A stretch of DNA of 49,190 bases, taken from assembly GCA_016927955.1 (NCBI GenBank), contig JAFGLR010000027.1:1-49190 (forward strand), given 5' to 3'. Within the stretch, counting starts at the first letter, position 1; each line of letters opens with the position of its first letter. This DNA comes from Dehalococcoidales bacterium (GTDB lineage Bacteria > Chloroflexota > Dehalococcoidia > Dehalococcoidales > JAFGLR01). The notes beneath the pieces are model-generated. The model searched no databases, was not told the DNA's origin, and was given only the letters and a program-made list of their open reading frames with translations. Of the stretch, positions 42,002 through 49,190 are shown piece after piece. The position numbers were made by a program, and so were the translations under genes.

Positions 42002-42910
42002 ATGCAAAACGCTAAATTTATTGTTAATCCCGTTGCGGGTGCCTTATCAACCAAGAAAAAGTGGCCTCTTATCAGCAGTCTTTTAAAACACCTCGGTGTT
42101 AGTTTCGATTATCAATATACTGAAGGTATCGGGCATGCCATTGAACTGGCTAAAGATGCTACTAACAGAGGTTACGACCATGTTGTTGCCGTAGGCGGTG
42201 ACGGTACGATTAACGAAGTTGCTAACGGTATATTAACTTCAAAAAGTATTGCCTCTACTACATTAGGCGTTATCAGCACCGGCACCGGCAGCGATTTTAT
42301 ACGGTCGGTCGGGATTCCTCATGATTATATAGAAGCCTGCTCTTGCCTGTCGCAAGGACAATCAAAGCCTGTCGATATCGGAGTGGTTGAATATCAAAAA
42401 AATAATATACCGATGCAACGGTATTTTATAAATACCGCCGGTATTGGTTTTGATGCGGCTGTAATATCATCTGTCGAAAAATCATCCAAACGCCTGGGTG
42501 GTACCATTCCATTTTTACTCGGAGTATTACGTACTTTGGTTACTTATCGGAATAAAGTAGTAAAGGTAACGATTGGCGATAATGAAGAAAGTAAAAAGGT
42601 CGTTATGGTAATGGTCGCCAACGGAAGGTACGGTGGCGGCGGCATGAAATTCGCCCCGACAGCCCAATTGGATGACGGATTACTGGATATGTTGATTATT
42701 TCCGATATGGGCAAGCTGGAGTTACTGAAAGCATTTCCTACAGTATATAAAGGAACGCATATCAACAATCCAAAAGTAAAATTATTACAGACCGACCATG
42801 TTAAAATAGATTCATTAGAGAAAATTCCGGTTTACGCTGATGGCGAACTACTCGGTGAGGGGCCGATAGTATTCCGGTTGCTTCCGGCCATGCTTAGAAT
42901 CAAAGTTTAA
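42002..42910 (+). CDS. Diacylglycerol kinase-like lipid kinase (YegS/BmrU/DgkB family)
   Basis: A 302-residue protein with the DAGK catalytic domain: FIVNPVAGAL at the start (residues about 5-14), AVGGDGTINEVANG (ATP loop, about 62-75), GTGSDFIRS, NTAGIGFDAAV and the C-terminal beta domain with YADGELLGEGP. Such enzymes phosphorylate diacylglycerol or related lipids at the inner membrane face. A TATAAT (41974-41979) lies 22 bases before the ATG. It converges on dcd. Confidence 0.85.
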   Translation: MQNAKFIVNPVAGALSTKKKWPLISSLLKHLGVSFDYQYTEGIGHAIELAKDATNRGYDHVVAVGGDGTINEVANGILTSKSIASTTLGVISTGTGSDFIRSVGIPHDYIEACSCLSQGQSKPVDIGVVEYQKNNIPMQRYFINTAGIGFDAAVISSVEKSSKRLGGTIPFLLGVLRTLVTYRNKVVKVTIGDNEESKKVVMVMVANGRYGGGGMKFAPTAQLDDGLLDMLIISDMGKLELLKAFPTVYKGTHINNPKVKLLQTDHVKIDSLEKIPVYADGELLGEGPIVFRLLPAMLRIKV

Positions 42911-42920
42911 AACCGGTAAT

Positions 42921-43430
42921 TCAAATATTTTCGCCCTGGTATTTCCCCTGGTAGCCTTCGGTTTCCCCATCCAATTTGAAGAAAACCAACTGGTTGACCC
43001 GTGCGTGTTTTTGCATGACAAAGCCTTGAGGATTATATACTACCAATAGGCACTGAGATCGCCCGGTATAACCGGCGTCCCAGACCGCATTATGTATTGC
43101 CACGCCACAACGTAAGAGACTGGATCTTGGTTTGGCCAGTGCCATAATATTATTAGGCAGGTGGACTATTTCGTTCAAGGTAATCAAGTAATTTCCCGGT
43201 GCCAGTTTCAAATTACCATCTTTATCGAAATCCAATGGTTTGAGTTCCGAAGTGACTCTTTTACTATTTTCCACAGAGATAATTCCCGGCGTTAATAAAG
43301 CAGATACATCCCGCAGTGTTAGGTCGAATCCGTTTGGTTGGAGCTGCTCGTCGAGGTTAATATAATCATCGATAAGCGGTGGCTTTCGCATAATCAAACG
43401 CTTAATTTCATTTTTCGATAATACGGACAT
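42921..43430 (-). CDS. dcd: dCTP deaminase (dCTP deaminase/dUTPase family)
   Basis: A trimeric 169-residue enzyme producing dUTP, or dUMP in bifunctional members. The nucleotide-binding PRSSLLRCGV (near residue 101), the following NAVWDAGYTGRS, and the C-terminal HARVNQLVFFKLDG with QGKYQGEN are diagnostic. The length is slightly shorter than the E. coli type. No dUTPase gene is seen nearby, which leaves open that this enzyme also hydrolyses dUTP. Confidence 0.92.
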   Translation of the reverse strand: MSVLSKNEIKRLIMRKPPLIDDYINLDEQLQPNGFDLTLRDVSALLTPGIISVENSKRVTSELKPLDFDKDGNLKLAPGNYLITLNEIVHLPNNIMALAKPRSSLLRCGVAIHNAVWDAGYTGRSQCLLVVYNPQGFVMQKHARVNQLVFFKLDGETEGYQGKYQGENI

Positions 43431-43528
43431 GTTTAGTTTATGCTCACTCTTTATTAAGCTTTAACGAAGTATATCATTACGGAAGAATTCATGTCCATCG
43501 AATTTGGTAAAAATATTAAATGGTGCTA

Positions 43529-43559
43529 TTGACAGAATCGGTCAAACATAGTTTATAAT
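43529..43559 (+). promoter_or_regulatory. Promoter of the degV-like gene
   Basis: A consensus TTGACA (43529-43534) and TATAAT (43554-43559) with a somewhat long 19-base spacer lie about 50 bases before the ATG at 43608. Confidence 0.55.
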
Positions 43560-43607
43560 TAATCATCTTACCCTGATACTTAAAATTCTAAATGGGAGGC
43601 TGTGGGT

Positions 43608-44444
43608 ATGGTAGTTAAAATAGTTACCGATAGCAGTGCCGATCTGCCTGCAAACATTGCCAAGGAATTAGATATTACTGTGGTTCCGCTATATGTAAGG
43701 TTCGGCGAACAGGTTTACCGCGATAGGGTTGATATCACCGAAGATGAATTCTATAAAAGGCTAACCGAGGATACAGTTCATCCAAATACTATACAGCCAA
43801 GCCCTCAAGATTTTACCAACGTTTATAAGGATTTGGGTAAAGATGCTGATGGTATAGTATCCATCCATATTTCGTCTAAACTTAGCGGCACATCGAATTC
43901 GGCTTTGCAGGCCAAAGAGTATTGTAAGGGAGTTCAGATAGAAGTAATCGATTCCCAGTTACTCTCGGCAGCCCTCGCTTTAATCACGATATCAGCCGCA
44001 AAAATGGCAAAAGAGGGAGCTAAATTGGTAGACGTGGTGAAACACGTTAACAAAGCTATTCAAAACACTTATCTGGAAGGTCTGTTGGATACGCTTAAAT
44101 ACCTGATGCTGGGCGGCCGTATCGGAAAAGCTAAAGCCTTGGTCGGCTCTCTTTTAAATATAAAACCGGTTCTAATTCTTAAGGACGGTGAAGTAATGCC
44201 GGCCGGCCAGGTTAGAAGCCGTTCCAAAGGAATAGAAAGACTTTTTGAGTTCGCTAAAAATGCTAAGAATCCTAAAGGTATATCAATAGCGTATAATACT
44301 ACTCCCGTCGAAGCTCAGGCACTGGCAGAAAGGATTGCCGCAGCGAAAATCTTTGATTTGGATAAAATATTGATGGTTAGAATCGGCCCGATGCTGGGTG
44401 TTCATATGGGACCGGGTACGATTATTGTTGCATACCAAGAATAG
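43608..44444 (+). CDS. DegV family fatty-acid-binding protein
   Basis: A 278-residue DegV protein. The family binds a fatty acid in a cleft between two domains and, as FakB, presents it to the kinase FakA. The signature KIVTDSSADLP opens the chain, with VVPLYVRFGEQVYRD, TIQPSPQDF, SIHISSKLSGTSNSA and LKYLMLGGRIGKAKA following. The start at ATG 43608 has GGGAGG 8 bases ahead; the GTG two codons earlier is less well placed. No FakA-like gene is in the window. Confidence 0.9.
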   Translation: MVVKIVTDSSADLPANIAKELDITVVPLYVRFGEQVYRDRVDITEDEFYKRLTEDTVHPNTIQPSPQDFTNVYKDLGKDADGIVSIHISSKLSGTSNSALQAKEYCKGVQIEVIDSQLLSAALALITISAAKMAKEGAKLVDVVKHVNKAIQNTYLEGLLDTLKYLMLGGRIGKAKALVGSLLNIKPVLILKDGEVMPAGQVRSRSKGIERLFEFAKNAKNPKGISIAYNTTPVEAQALAERIAAAKIFDLDKILMVRIGPMLGVHMGPGTIIVAYQE

Positions 44445-44469
44445 GCAAATAGAATAACACGCGGTTACG

Positions 44470-44510
44470 ATAAGGGCTTGTTGTTATTATGGACAAGCCC
44501 TTATATAATT
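44470..44510 (+). terminator. Terminator after the degV-like gene
   Basis: A perfect 12-bp stem, ATAAGGGCTTGT (44470-44481) with its complement at 44493-44504, is followed by an AT-rich run ending in TTTT. It lies about 25 bases after the degV stop and separates it from the sigma factor unit. Confidence 0.8.
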
Positions 44511-44624
44511 TTGGATTTGCACATATACCCTGAAACTGGTAAATTTGTTTTCGGTAAGGTATGTAATACTTTCCCTATAAAATCCGTATAGATTATTAGG
44601 AGGGAAAGTACTTGGAGAACTTCT

Positions 44625-45179
44625 TTGTTATTCGGAATACACGGGTCTGAAAATGAAGTAAACAAAGTCGCCAGAAGTACTGCTGAAATCTTTGCGGAGC
44701 TTTACGAACAAAATATCTCGAAGGTTCTTAGGTATATTAGCTACCGGGTTTCCGATATGGATACCGCTGAAGACATTACCTCTATTGTGTTCGAAAAAGC
44801 TTTGGGGAAATTTGATAGTTTTCGTGCAGAGAGAGCCAGCTTTTCAACCTGGGTTTTATCCATTGCCCGTAATGCCGTTACGGACCATTACCGTGCTATG
44901 GGGAAAGAGCAAGAATTCCAGCAAAGTAGTATAAGGAGTTCCGTATCTCAGACTGTGTCGCCGGATGATGAGATGGTTAAAACCGAAGAGCTAAACAAAC
45001 TAAAGGATGCTCTCTCCGGGTTAAATGCCCAGGAAAAGGAAATTATTGCAATGAAATTTGGCGGCGAGTTGACAAATAGAGAGATAGCGAAATCACTGGG
45101 CCTTTCCGATTCGAATGTAGGTATTATTATTTATCGTACGGTTAGAAAATTACGGGACTCGTTTGGGGTTGGCAGATGA
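44625..45179 (+). CDS. Sigma-70 family (ECF-type) RNA polymerase sigma factor
   Basis: A 184-residue sigma factor with region 2 (about residues 24-92: LYEQNISKVLRYISYRVSD, the DTAEDITSIVFEKAL core-binding helix, and FSTWVLSIARNAVTDHYR for -10 recognition) and region 4 (about 125-180: LNAQEKEIIAMKFGGELTNR plus the helix-turn-helix EIAKSLGLSDSNVGIIIYRTVRKL). No region 3 is present, hence ECF-like. The start is uncertain: the frame opens with TTG 44625 behind GGAG, while a stronger AGGAGGG site about 20 bases earlier leads into a 12-codon peptide in another frame. The next gene overlaps by 4 bases and encodes its likely partner. Confidence 0.85.
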   Translation: MLFGIHGSENEVNKVARSTAEIFAELYEQNISKVLRYISYRVSDMDTAEDITSIVFEKALGKFDSFRAERASFSTWVLSIARNAVTDHYRAMGKEQEFQQSSIRSSVSQTVSPDDEMVKTEELNKLKDALSGLNAQEKEIIAMKFGGELTNREIAKSLGLSDSNVGIIIYRTVRKLRDSFGVGR

Positions 45180-46012
45180 GCAAAGAAAATAAGGAAGAGA
45201 AATTATTTAACGGGGTGATAGACCGTATCTTAGCCGGTGAGTCTATAAAAATAGATACGGCTGATGATGACCTGCGCTCTACCATTGAATTTGCCATGAA
45301 AATAAAGGAATTACGAACAAGTCCCACCGAACCGTTTAAAGCAAATTTAAAGGCGAAATTGTTACAACAACTTCGCGAAAAAGAAGTTCAGAAAAAAAGA
45401 GTTGGCTGGTGGCCGCGCACCTTCCAACGACGTATAGTCTGGCAATTGGCGACGACTGTAGCAGTAGTACTTATTGCCATAGGGATAACCTGGCGGGCCG
45501 GTTTTTATCAGCCGGGTGACGATATGAATATTATAGCCCAAACGCCGAAATATACCGACGCTGGGACGTTAGAACACACTTTTCCCTTAACAGGTGGTAC
45601 GGCTACGGATTCAGGCACTACCGAAACCTTCACTGTGGCTACAAGGCAAGCAACCGGAATAATGGCAAATGTGGTTACTGATAAACCGGATTATTTTATC
45701 GGAGAAGATGTAAATATTATCGTATCCCTGATAAACAATTTTGCTAATACTATAGAATTTCCGCCATTCCCACCGGTATATATTACTGACTCTAACGGTC
45801 AGGTGATGTATACATCCGATAGCGGTAACGGTGTAAAAGTATTATTAACCGGGGATATTTACGAATATTCGATTATCTGGAATCAATTTGATATTAATAA
45901 CAATAGAAATGTTGCAACGGGTATTTATTATCTGACAGTCGGTAATATTGTTAATGCCAGCAATATGACACAAGTTTGTAATGCTCCTGCCAGTTTTACC
46001 ATTGTGCCATAG
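45176..46012 (+). CDS. Putative anti-sigma/sensor membrane protein with BsuPI-like domain
   Basis: A 278-residue protein with a cytoplasmic N-terminus of about 87 residues, one membrane span (about 88-107), a Thr/Ser/Gly-rich linker, and an outer domain (about 160-260). That domain resembles the BsuPI intracellular proteinase inhibitor fold: NGQVMYTSD, a tryptophan in SIIWNQFD, and the terminal TGIYYLTVGN. The N-terminal part (LRTSPTEPFKANLKAKLLQQL) looks like the helix seen before the membrane span in anti-sigma-type proteins, but no zinc-binding H-x3-C-x2-C motif is present. The 4-base overlap (ATGA) with the sigma gene is the main reason for the anti-sigma call. Confidence 0.65.
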   Translation: MSKENKEEKLFNGVIDRILAGESIKIDTADDDLRSTIEFAMKIKELRTSPTEPFKANLKAKLLQQLREKEVQKKRVGWWPRTFQRRIVWQLATTVAVVLIAIGITWRAGFYQPGDDMNIIAQTPKYTDAGTLEHTFPLTGGTATDSGTTETFTVATRQATGIMANVVTDKPDYFIGEDVNIIVSLINNFANTIEFPPFPPVYITDSNGQVMYTSDSGNGVKVLLTGDIYEYSIIWNQFDINNNRNVATGIYYLTVGNIVNASNMTQVCNAPASFTIVP

Positions 46013-46051
46013 TGTAATAGAGCAAATGTAAGGATCAGATTACGGAATCAA

Positions 46052-46086
46052 AACGGGTGGTAAAATATCTTGCCACCTGTTTTTTC
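46052..46086 (+). terminator. Rho-independent terminator after the sigma/anti-sigma unit
   Basis: AACGGGTGG pairs with CCACCTGTT (one G-T pair, 9 bp) around TAAAATATCTTG and runs into a block of six or more T. It is a textbook terminator about 40 bases after the anti-sigma stop. Confidence 0.85.
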
Positions 46087-46220
46087 TTAATTTATTTACA
46101 ATTAGACCTGAATTAACAAAAGTAAGTTTGATTAATAATAGTGGCAGTTCGATATCAAACAGTGATAATATTTTACTGTTGAGTATATGCCTTGTAAAAA
46201 CTTAAAAGGGAATTAAAGTA

Positions 46221-46985
46221 ATGACTGTGATAAAGATTATGCCATGCCTTGATATGAAAAACGGACGGGTTGTAAAAGGGGTCCATTTTGTTGATATAAA
46301 AGATGCCGGTGACCCGGTAGAAAATGCCGGATATTATGAAAGAGAAGGTGCCGATGAGCTGGCAATGCTTGATATTGCCGCGACCGTGGAAAATCGAAAA
46401 ACCAGACTGGAATGGGTAAGAAACGTATCTAAAGCGATAAGCATTCCACTAACAGTTGGAGGCGGTATTTCTACTCTTGAGGATATTGAACTGGTTCTGG
46501 CGGCGGGAGCGGATAAAGTGTCGATGAACAGTGCGGCGGTTAAAAATCCCGACCTGGTAAAACAGGCATCTAAAAAATATGGCAACGACAAGATTACCGT
46601 GGCTATCGATGCGAGAAGAAATGAAGCGATGCCATCCGGGTTTGAACTGGTGGTTAACGGCGGTACGACACCCGTCCTAAAGGATGCAGTGGTATGGGCA
46701 AAACAATGTCAGGAGTTCGGTGCCGGTATAATCTTGCCCACGAGTATGGACGGCGATGGAACACAAGCCGGTTATGATTTGGAATATACCAATGCAATTT
46801 CGAGTGCGGTTAAATTACCGGTGGTTGCATCCGGGGGAGCGGGTAAGCTGGAACATTTCTATGAGGGTGTGGTAAAAGGTGGAGCTCGAATATTACTGGC
46901 TGCTTCAGTATTCCATTTCCGCTTGTTGAGTATTAAACAGGTAAAAGAATACCTCAGGGATAAAGGAATACAGGTAAACTTATAG
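46221..46985 (+). CDS. hisF: Imidazole glycerol phosphate synthase cyclase subunit
   Basis: TIM-barrel enzyme that with the HisH glutaminase forms imidazole-glycerol phosphate and AICAR, linking histidine to purine synthesis. At 254 residues it has the usual length. The catalytic aspartates are in PCLDMKNGRVVKGVHF (D11 equivalent) and VAIDARR (D130 equivalent). The phosphate sites are GGGIST and ASGGAGK, and MDGDGTQAGYD matches the HisF signature and rules out HisA. It stands alone, 19 kb from the main his unit, behind a terminator; AAGGG lies upstream of the ATG. Confidence 0.93.
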   Translation: MTVIKIMPCLDMKNGRVVKGVHFVDIKDAGDPVENAGYYEREGADELAMLDIAATVENRKTRLEWVRNVSKAISIPLTVGGGISTLEDIELVLAAGADKVSMNSAAVKNPDLVKQASKKYGNDKITVAIDARRNEAMPSGFELVVNGGTTPVLKDAVVWAKQCQEFGAGIILPTSMDGDGTQAGYDLEYTNAISSAVKLPVVASGGAGKLEHFYEGVVKGGARILLAASVFHFRLLSIKQVKEYLRDKGIQVNL

Positions 46986-47013
46986 AGGCATATAAGGACT
47001 ATCCGGCCAGGGA

Positions 47014-47841
47014 TTAAGTTCTCAAATGCTTATCCAGAAAACTCAGGGCTTTATCAAGATTTTCCCGGGAATAGTGAATAGAGTCGAAATGGTTAGCGTT
47101 TTCGACCAAATTAAGCACTACATTTTCTTTACCTATTGCTGCGGTTAATGCCTTGGCAAAATTGACGCTCTGTAAGTAGGGGACGATTTCATCCGCAGTT
47201 CCTGCCTGGAGATAAAACGGTACACTATCTGCAGATATATAAGTCATCGGACTGATGGTTGCACCCCTTTTTGGATATATTGATAGTTTTCCGCCTAATA
47301 TCAAAGACAAGCCGGTAGTTTCATTATCATGAATTGGCATCTTACCCATGCTGACCAATTGCGAATCTATATTATTAAAGTCCATCGGGCTTATTAGTGC
47401 GACTACGGCATTAATCCCGCTGGATTGAAAAGGGTTGCCCATTGATAAATCTTCAAGTTCTTTAACTCCAGCTGTCGTACCCAATAGAGAAGCGAGTACG
47501 CTACCGGCTGATATACCCCAGGCGGCAATCTTAGCAGGATTTAGATTATATAGGGAGGCATTTGCCCTAATCCATCTTACAGAGGCTTTAGCGTCATATA
47601 TTTGTGCCGGGAAAAGAGCTTCATTAGCCAGACGGTAATTAGCAGCGACCACGGCATATCCTTTGTTTAATGAAGTATTAAGAAGATACTTTACCATGTC
47701 TTTACTTCCTTCGGTAAATCCGCCTGGGTGTAGAAATAGAATTACAGGCCAGGGTCCTGCGAGGCTGGATGGAAAATAAATATCCAACTTTTGTCTCGCC
47801 GATTTTTCGGCGTATGCTATATTATGCAATGATTCAATCAT
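47014..47841 (-). CDS. Alpha/beta hydrolase, carboxylesterase-like (BD-FAE/Abhydrolase_3 type)
   Basis: A 275-residue esterase-like protein. The oxyanion motif LHPGGFTEGSKD (HGG-type, near residue 37), the nucleophile elbow GISAGSV (near 110), the acid in AGTADEIVPY, and the histidine in ENANHFD make a complete catalytic triad. No signal peptide is present, so it is cytoplasmic. It converges on hisF with 28 bases between. The substrate is unknown; small acyl esters are typical. Confidence 0.82.
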   Translation of the reverse strand: MIESLHNIAYAEKSARQKLDIYFPSSLAGPWPVILFLHPGGFTEGSKDMVKYLLNTSLNKGYAVVAANYRLANEALFPAQIYDAKASVRWIRANASLYNLNPAKIAAWGISAGSVLASLLGTTAGVKELEDLSMGNPFQSSGINAVVALISPMDFNNIDSQLVSMGKMPIHDNETTGLSLILGGKLSIYPKRGATISPMTYISADSVPFYLQAGTADEIVPYLQSVNFAKALTAAIGKENVVLNLVENANHFDSIHYSRENLDKALSFLDKHLRT

Positions 47842-47937
47842 ATTTTCCTCTGTACTAAATTTAATAAATCAAAGATAGTGGTTATTCGGCAGGTGAGCGT
47901 TACGCGTCAATATAGAAATATTGATTAGAAAAGATAA

Positions 47938-48555
47938 CTAAGCCCTTTTTAAGGTATGGTGGATAACTTTTTGTTGATAAATAGGCCCGATAGGTCTTAA
48001 TCCGGAATGATAAACATTTGCCGGTTGGGATGCTCTGATAGTGTGGTATACAACCTTCTCTTGTTCACTGGGTGCAGCATTATATTGCGGGAAGCTGGCC
48101 CGTAATATATGCCGGGCTGTGTTATTATTCAACCTGCGGCTGTCAGTTATATATTGGCGTTGAAATACTGCTCGGGTCTTCTTGTCCAAATCATCATGCC
48201 ATGGCGTTACATGTTGATTAGTATAACCGTAACGGTTTGTATTTAAGGTGTTCATTTGATAATTATATGAACGGTTGTGAAAATTATCAGCAGTATTCAT
48301 TCGTAGCGCTCGTGCATCATTAACTAAACGGTGAACGATAACAGGTTTTGTTAAGTGGCCAAGGCGTTGGAATCCGGTGACTTCTTTATATTGTAGATAA
48401 CGCCGAACCAGAACTTCCAGGTCGCTTAACTTGTCCTTACGCTGCTTGCGTATAAGGAAAGAAACGGCTAAAAGTACTGCTCCAAAAGGCGTAGTAAACG
48501 GTTCGGGTAATAACAAAAGTGCAACTGCTATTCCCATTAGCCAATTGCGTTTCAT
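47938..48555 (-). CDS. Unknown protein with N-terminal membrane hairpin
   Basis: A 205-residue protein of no recognised family. Residues about 5-35 form one long or two short hydrophobic segments. The rest is basic, rich in Asn, His, Arg and Tyr. Its C-terminus repeats a motif: KVVYHTIRAS near 165-175 and KVIHHTLKRA at the end, with a related VIVHRLVNDARAL near 73. The protein has a strong promoter upstream (see 48600-48629). A short AGAGG lies before the ATG. Confidence 0.6.
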   Translation of the reverse strand: MKRNWLMGIAVALLLLPEPFTTPFGAVLLAVSFLIRKQRKDKLSDLEVLVRRYLQYKEVTGFQRLGHLTKPVIVHRLVNDARALRMNTADNFHNRSYNYQMNTLNTNRYGYTNQHVTPWHDDLDKKTRAVFQRQYITDSRRLNNNTARHILRASFPQYNAAPSEQEKVVYHTIRASQPANVYHSGLRPIGPIYQQKVIHHTLKRA

Positions 48556-48599
48556 GTAAAGGAGCCTCTCTATTAAGAATAATAAACCTACCTATAAAA

Positions 48600-48629
48600 A
48601 TTCTATGGTGTAATTACGCACATTGTCAA
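48600..48629 (-). promoter_or_regulatory. Promoter of the unknown membrane protein gene
   Basis: On the minus strand TTGACA (48629-48624) and TAGAAT (48605-48600) are 18 bases apart, with the ATG at 48555. The 10-bp segment around the -35 (TATTGACAAT) is repeated at 48707-48716 on the other side of an 11-bp palindrome. Confidence 0.55.
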
Positions 48630-48655
48630 TACTTTTTTTATTGGTTAAAACAAAT

Positions 48656-48689
48656 AATTAATTGATATATTATAAAAAATCAATTAATT
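48656..48689. repeat. Perfect 11-bp inverted repeat in an AT-rich gap
   Basis: AATTAATTGAT (48656-48666) is followed after 12 bases by its exact complement (48679-48689). It lies between the end of the HD-GYP gene and the promoter of the unknown membrane protein. It could be an operator or a weak terminator of the HD-GYP gene; no strong T-run follows. Confidence 0.5.
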
Positions 48690-48740
48690 CCCTAATAGCG
48701 GCTAATATTGTCAATATCTTTTGATACGATTAAATAAGTA

Positions 48741-49190
48741 TTAAGAAACTCGGTTAATATCATCGGGCGGTATGTTTAAAAACTTGGCGGCTACTATAGG
48801 GTCAAATTGTGTGCCGGTACATCTGCGGATTTCTTCCATAGCTTCTTTTCGAGTCATTGCGGGACGGTAAGGACGGTCCGAAGTCATGGCATCATAAGCA
48901 TCGGCTACTGCAATGATTCTGGCACCCAATGGTATATCTTCTCCTACCAAATACTGGTTATGACCACTACCGTCATAATGGTCATGATGGTGTTCAATCA
49001 TTTGAACTACTTTTTCTTTAACAACCGGCCGGACGATACCTACTCCTGATTGAACATGTTGCATTATCTGTTCATATTCGACCGGTGTAAGATTATCGGG
49101 TTTATTCTGGATTAGCTGGTCGACCCCGATTTTACCAACGTCATGGAGTAAGCTACCACAACGGAGGTCTTCCAAATCTTCTTTGGACAA
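48741..49190 (-). CDS. HD-GYP domain protein, cut by the window edge
   Basis: The visible 149 codons are the C-terminal part of an HD-GYP domain, the family that hydrolyses cyclic di-GMP. The HD motif appears in LHDVGKIGV. The second metal region is HHHDHYDGSGHNQYLVGEDIP, standing where HHExxDGxGYPxG is usual, and it is followed by GARIIAVADAYDAMTSDRPYR and GTQFDP. The conserved GYP tripeptide reads GHN here, so this is a variant active site. The N-terminus, with any sensor domain, lies beyond position 49190; the first codon seen is at the edge and is not a real start. Confidence 0.88.
   Translation of the reverse strand: MSKEDLEDLRCGSLLHDVGKIGVDQLIQNKPDNLTPVEYEQIMQHVQSGVGIVRPVVKEKVVQMIEHHHDHYDGSGHNQYLVGEDIPLGARIIAVADAYDAMTSDRPYRPAMTRKEAMEEIRRCTGTQFDPIVAAKFLNIPPDDINRVS

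Overview
The window is a bacterial chromosome segment of moderate G+C. It carries an integrated mobile element at its left end (about 1-5.8 kb) followed by some 43 kb of biosynthetic and housekeeping genes. The gene set and protein style suggest an uncultured Chloroflexota, probably class Dehalococcoidia: paired acyl-CoA dehydrogenases, a LUD-domain protein, a cytoplasmic-type molybdopterin oxidoreductase with a four-cluster ferredoxin subunit, an HTH-less BirA, HisZ with a short-form HisG, and an archaeal-like UPF0200 kinase. This placement is inference; no rRNA or other marker gene is present.

Region 1 (1-5805) is an element inserted at the 3' end of tRNA-Pro(GGG). It has a tyrosine recombinase beside the tRNA, a repeat cluster between recombinase and tRNA, an intergenic block of 11-bp tandem repeats, and a leftward operon. 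The operon encodes a C2H2 zinc-finger protein, two unknown proteins, a small basic protein, and an 877-residue protein joining a ddrB/ParB-like domain, a ferritin-like helical pair and a JAB (JAMM) peptidase-like motif. That architecture resembles the 'polyvalent' proteins of phages and conjugative elements. The far end of the element lies outside the window.

Region 2 (6.1-10.4 kb) runs rightward: a membrane-anchored PpiC-type foldase, hom, thrC and folE. Region 3 (10.4-17.2 kb) runs leftward. The pyr operon pyrR-pyrB-pyrC-pyrK is headed by a PyrR-type RNA element and a hairpin that hides the pyrR ribosome-binding site. It is followed by two acyl-CoA dehydrogenase genes that probably encode one heteromeric enzyme. 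The PyrB is fused to a PyrI-like zinc domain and an Ada-like tail. Region 4 (17.3-20.5 kb) holds an amidohydrolase, TspO, an FmdB-type zinc ribbon and birA, ending at a strong bidirectional hairpin. Region 5 (20.5-21.7 kb) is an NfeD/SPFH membrane pair.

Region 6 (21.9-27.6 kb) is hisZ-hisG-hisD-hisC-hisB. The HisG consists of two diverged HisG catalytic units in tandem, with key motifs divided between them; this is the most unusual protein in the core. hisF sits alone at 46.2 kb. Region 7 (27.6-34.5 kb) runs leftward: a LUD-domain gene, purC, purB-purE, purD and guaA. Region 8 (34.6-49.2 kb) is mixed: a Sua5/YrdC protein, rpiB, the molybdopterin oxidoreductase pair, holA, a CCA-adding-type nucleotidyltransferase, a UPF0200 kinase with a leaderless-type promoter, dCMP deaminase, a lipid kinase, dCTP deaminase, a DegV protein, a sigma/anti-sigma-like pair with a BsuPI-like domain, hisF, an alpha/beta hydrolase, an unknown membrane protein and a truncated HD-GYP protein.

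Much of the core is de novo nucleotide synthesis (purine, pyrimidine, deoxynucleotide conversion) plus histidine and threonine synthesis, as expected for a prototroph with a small genome.
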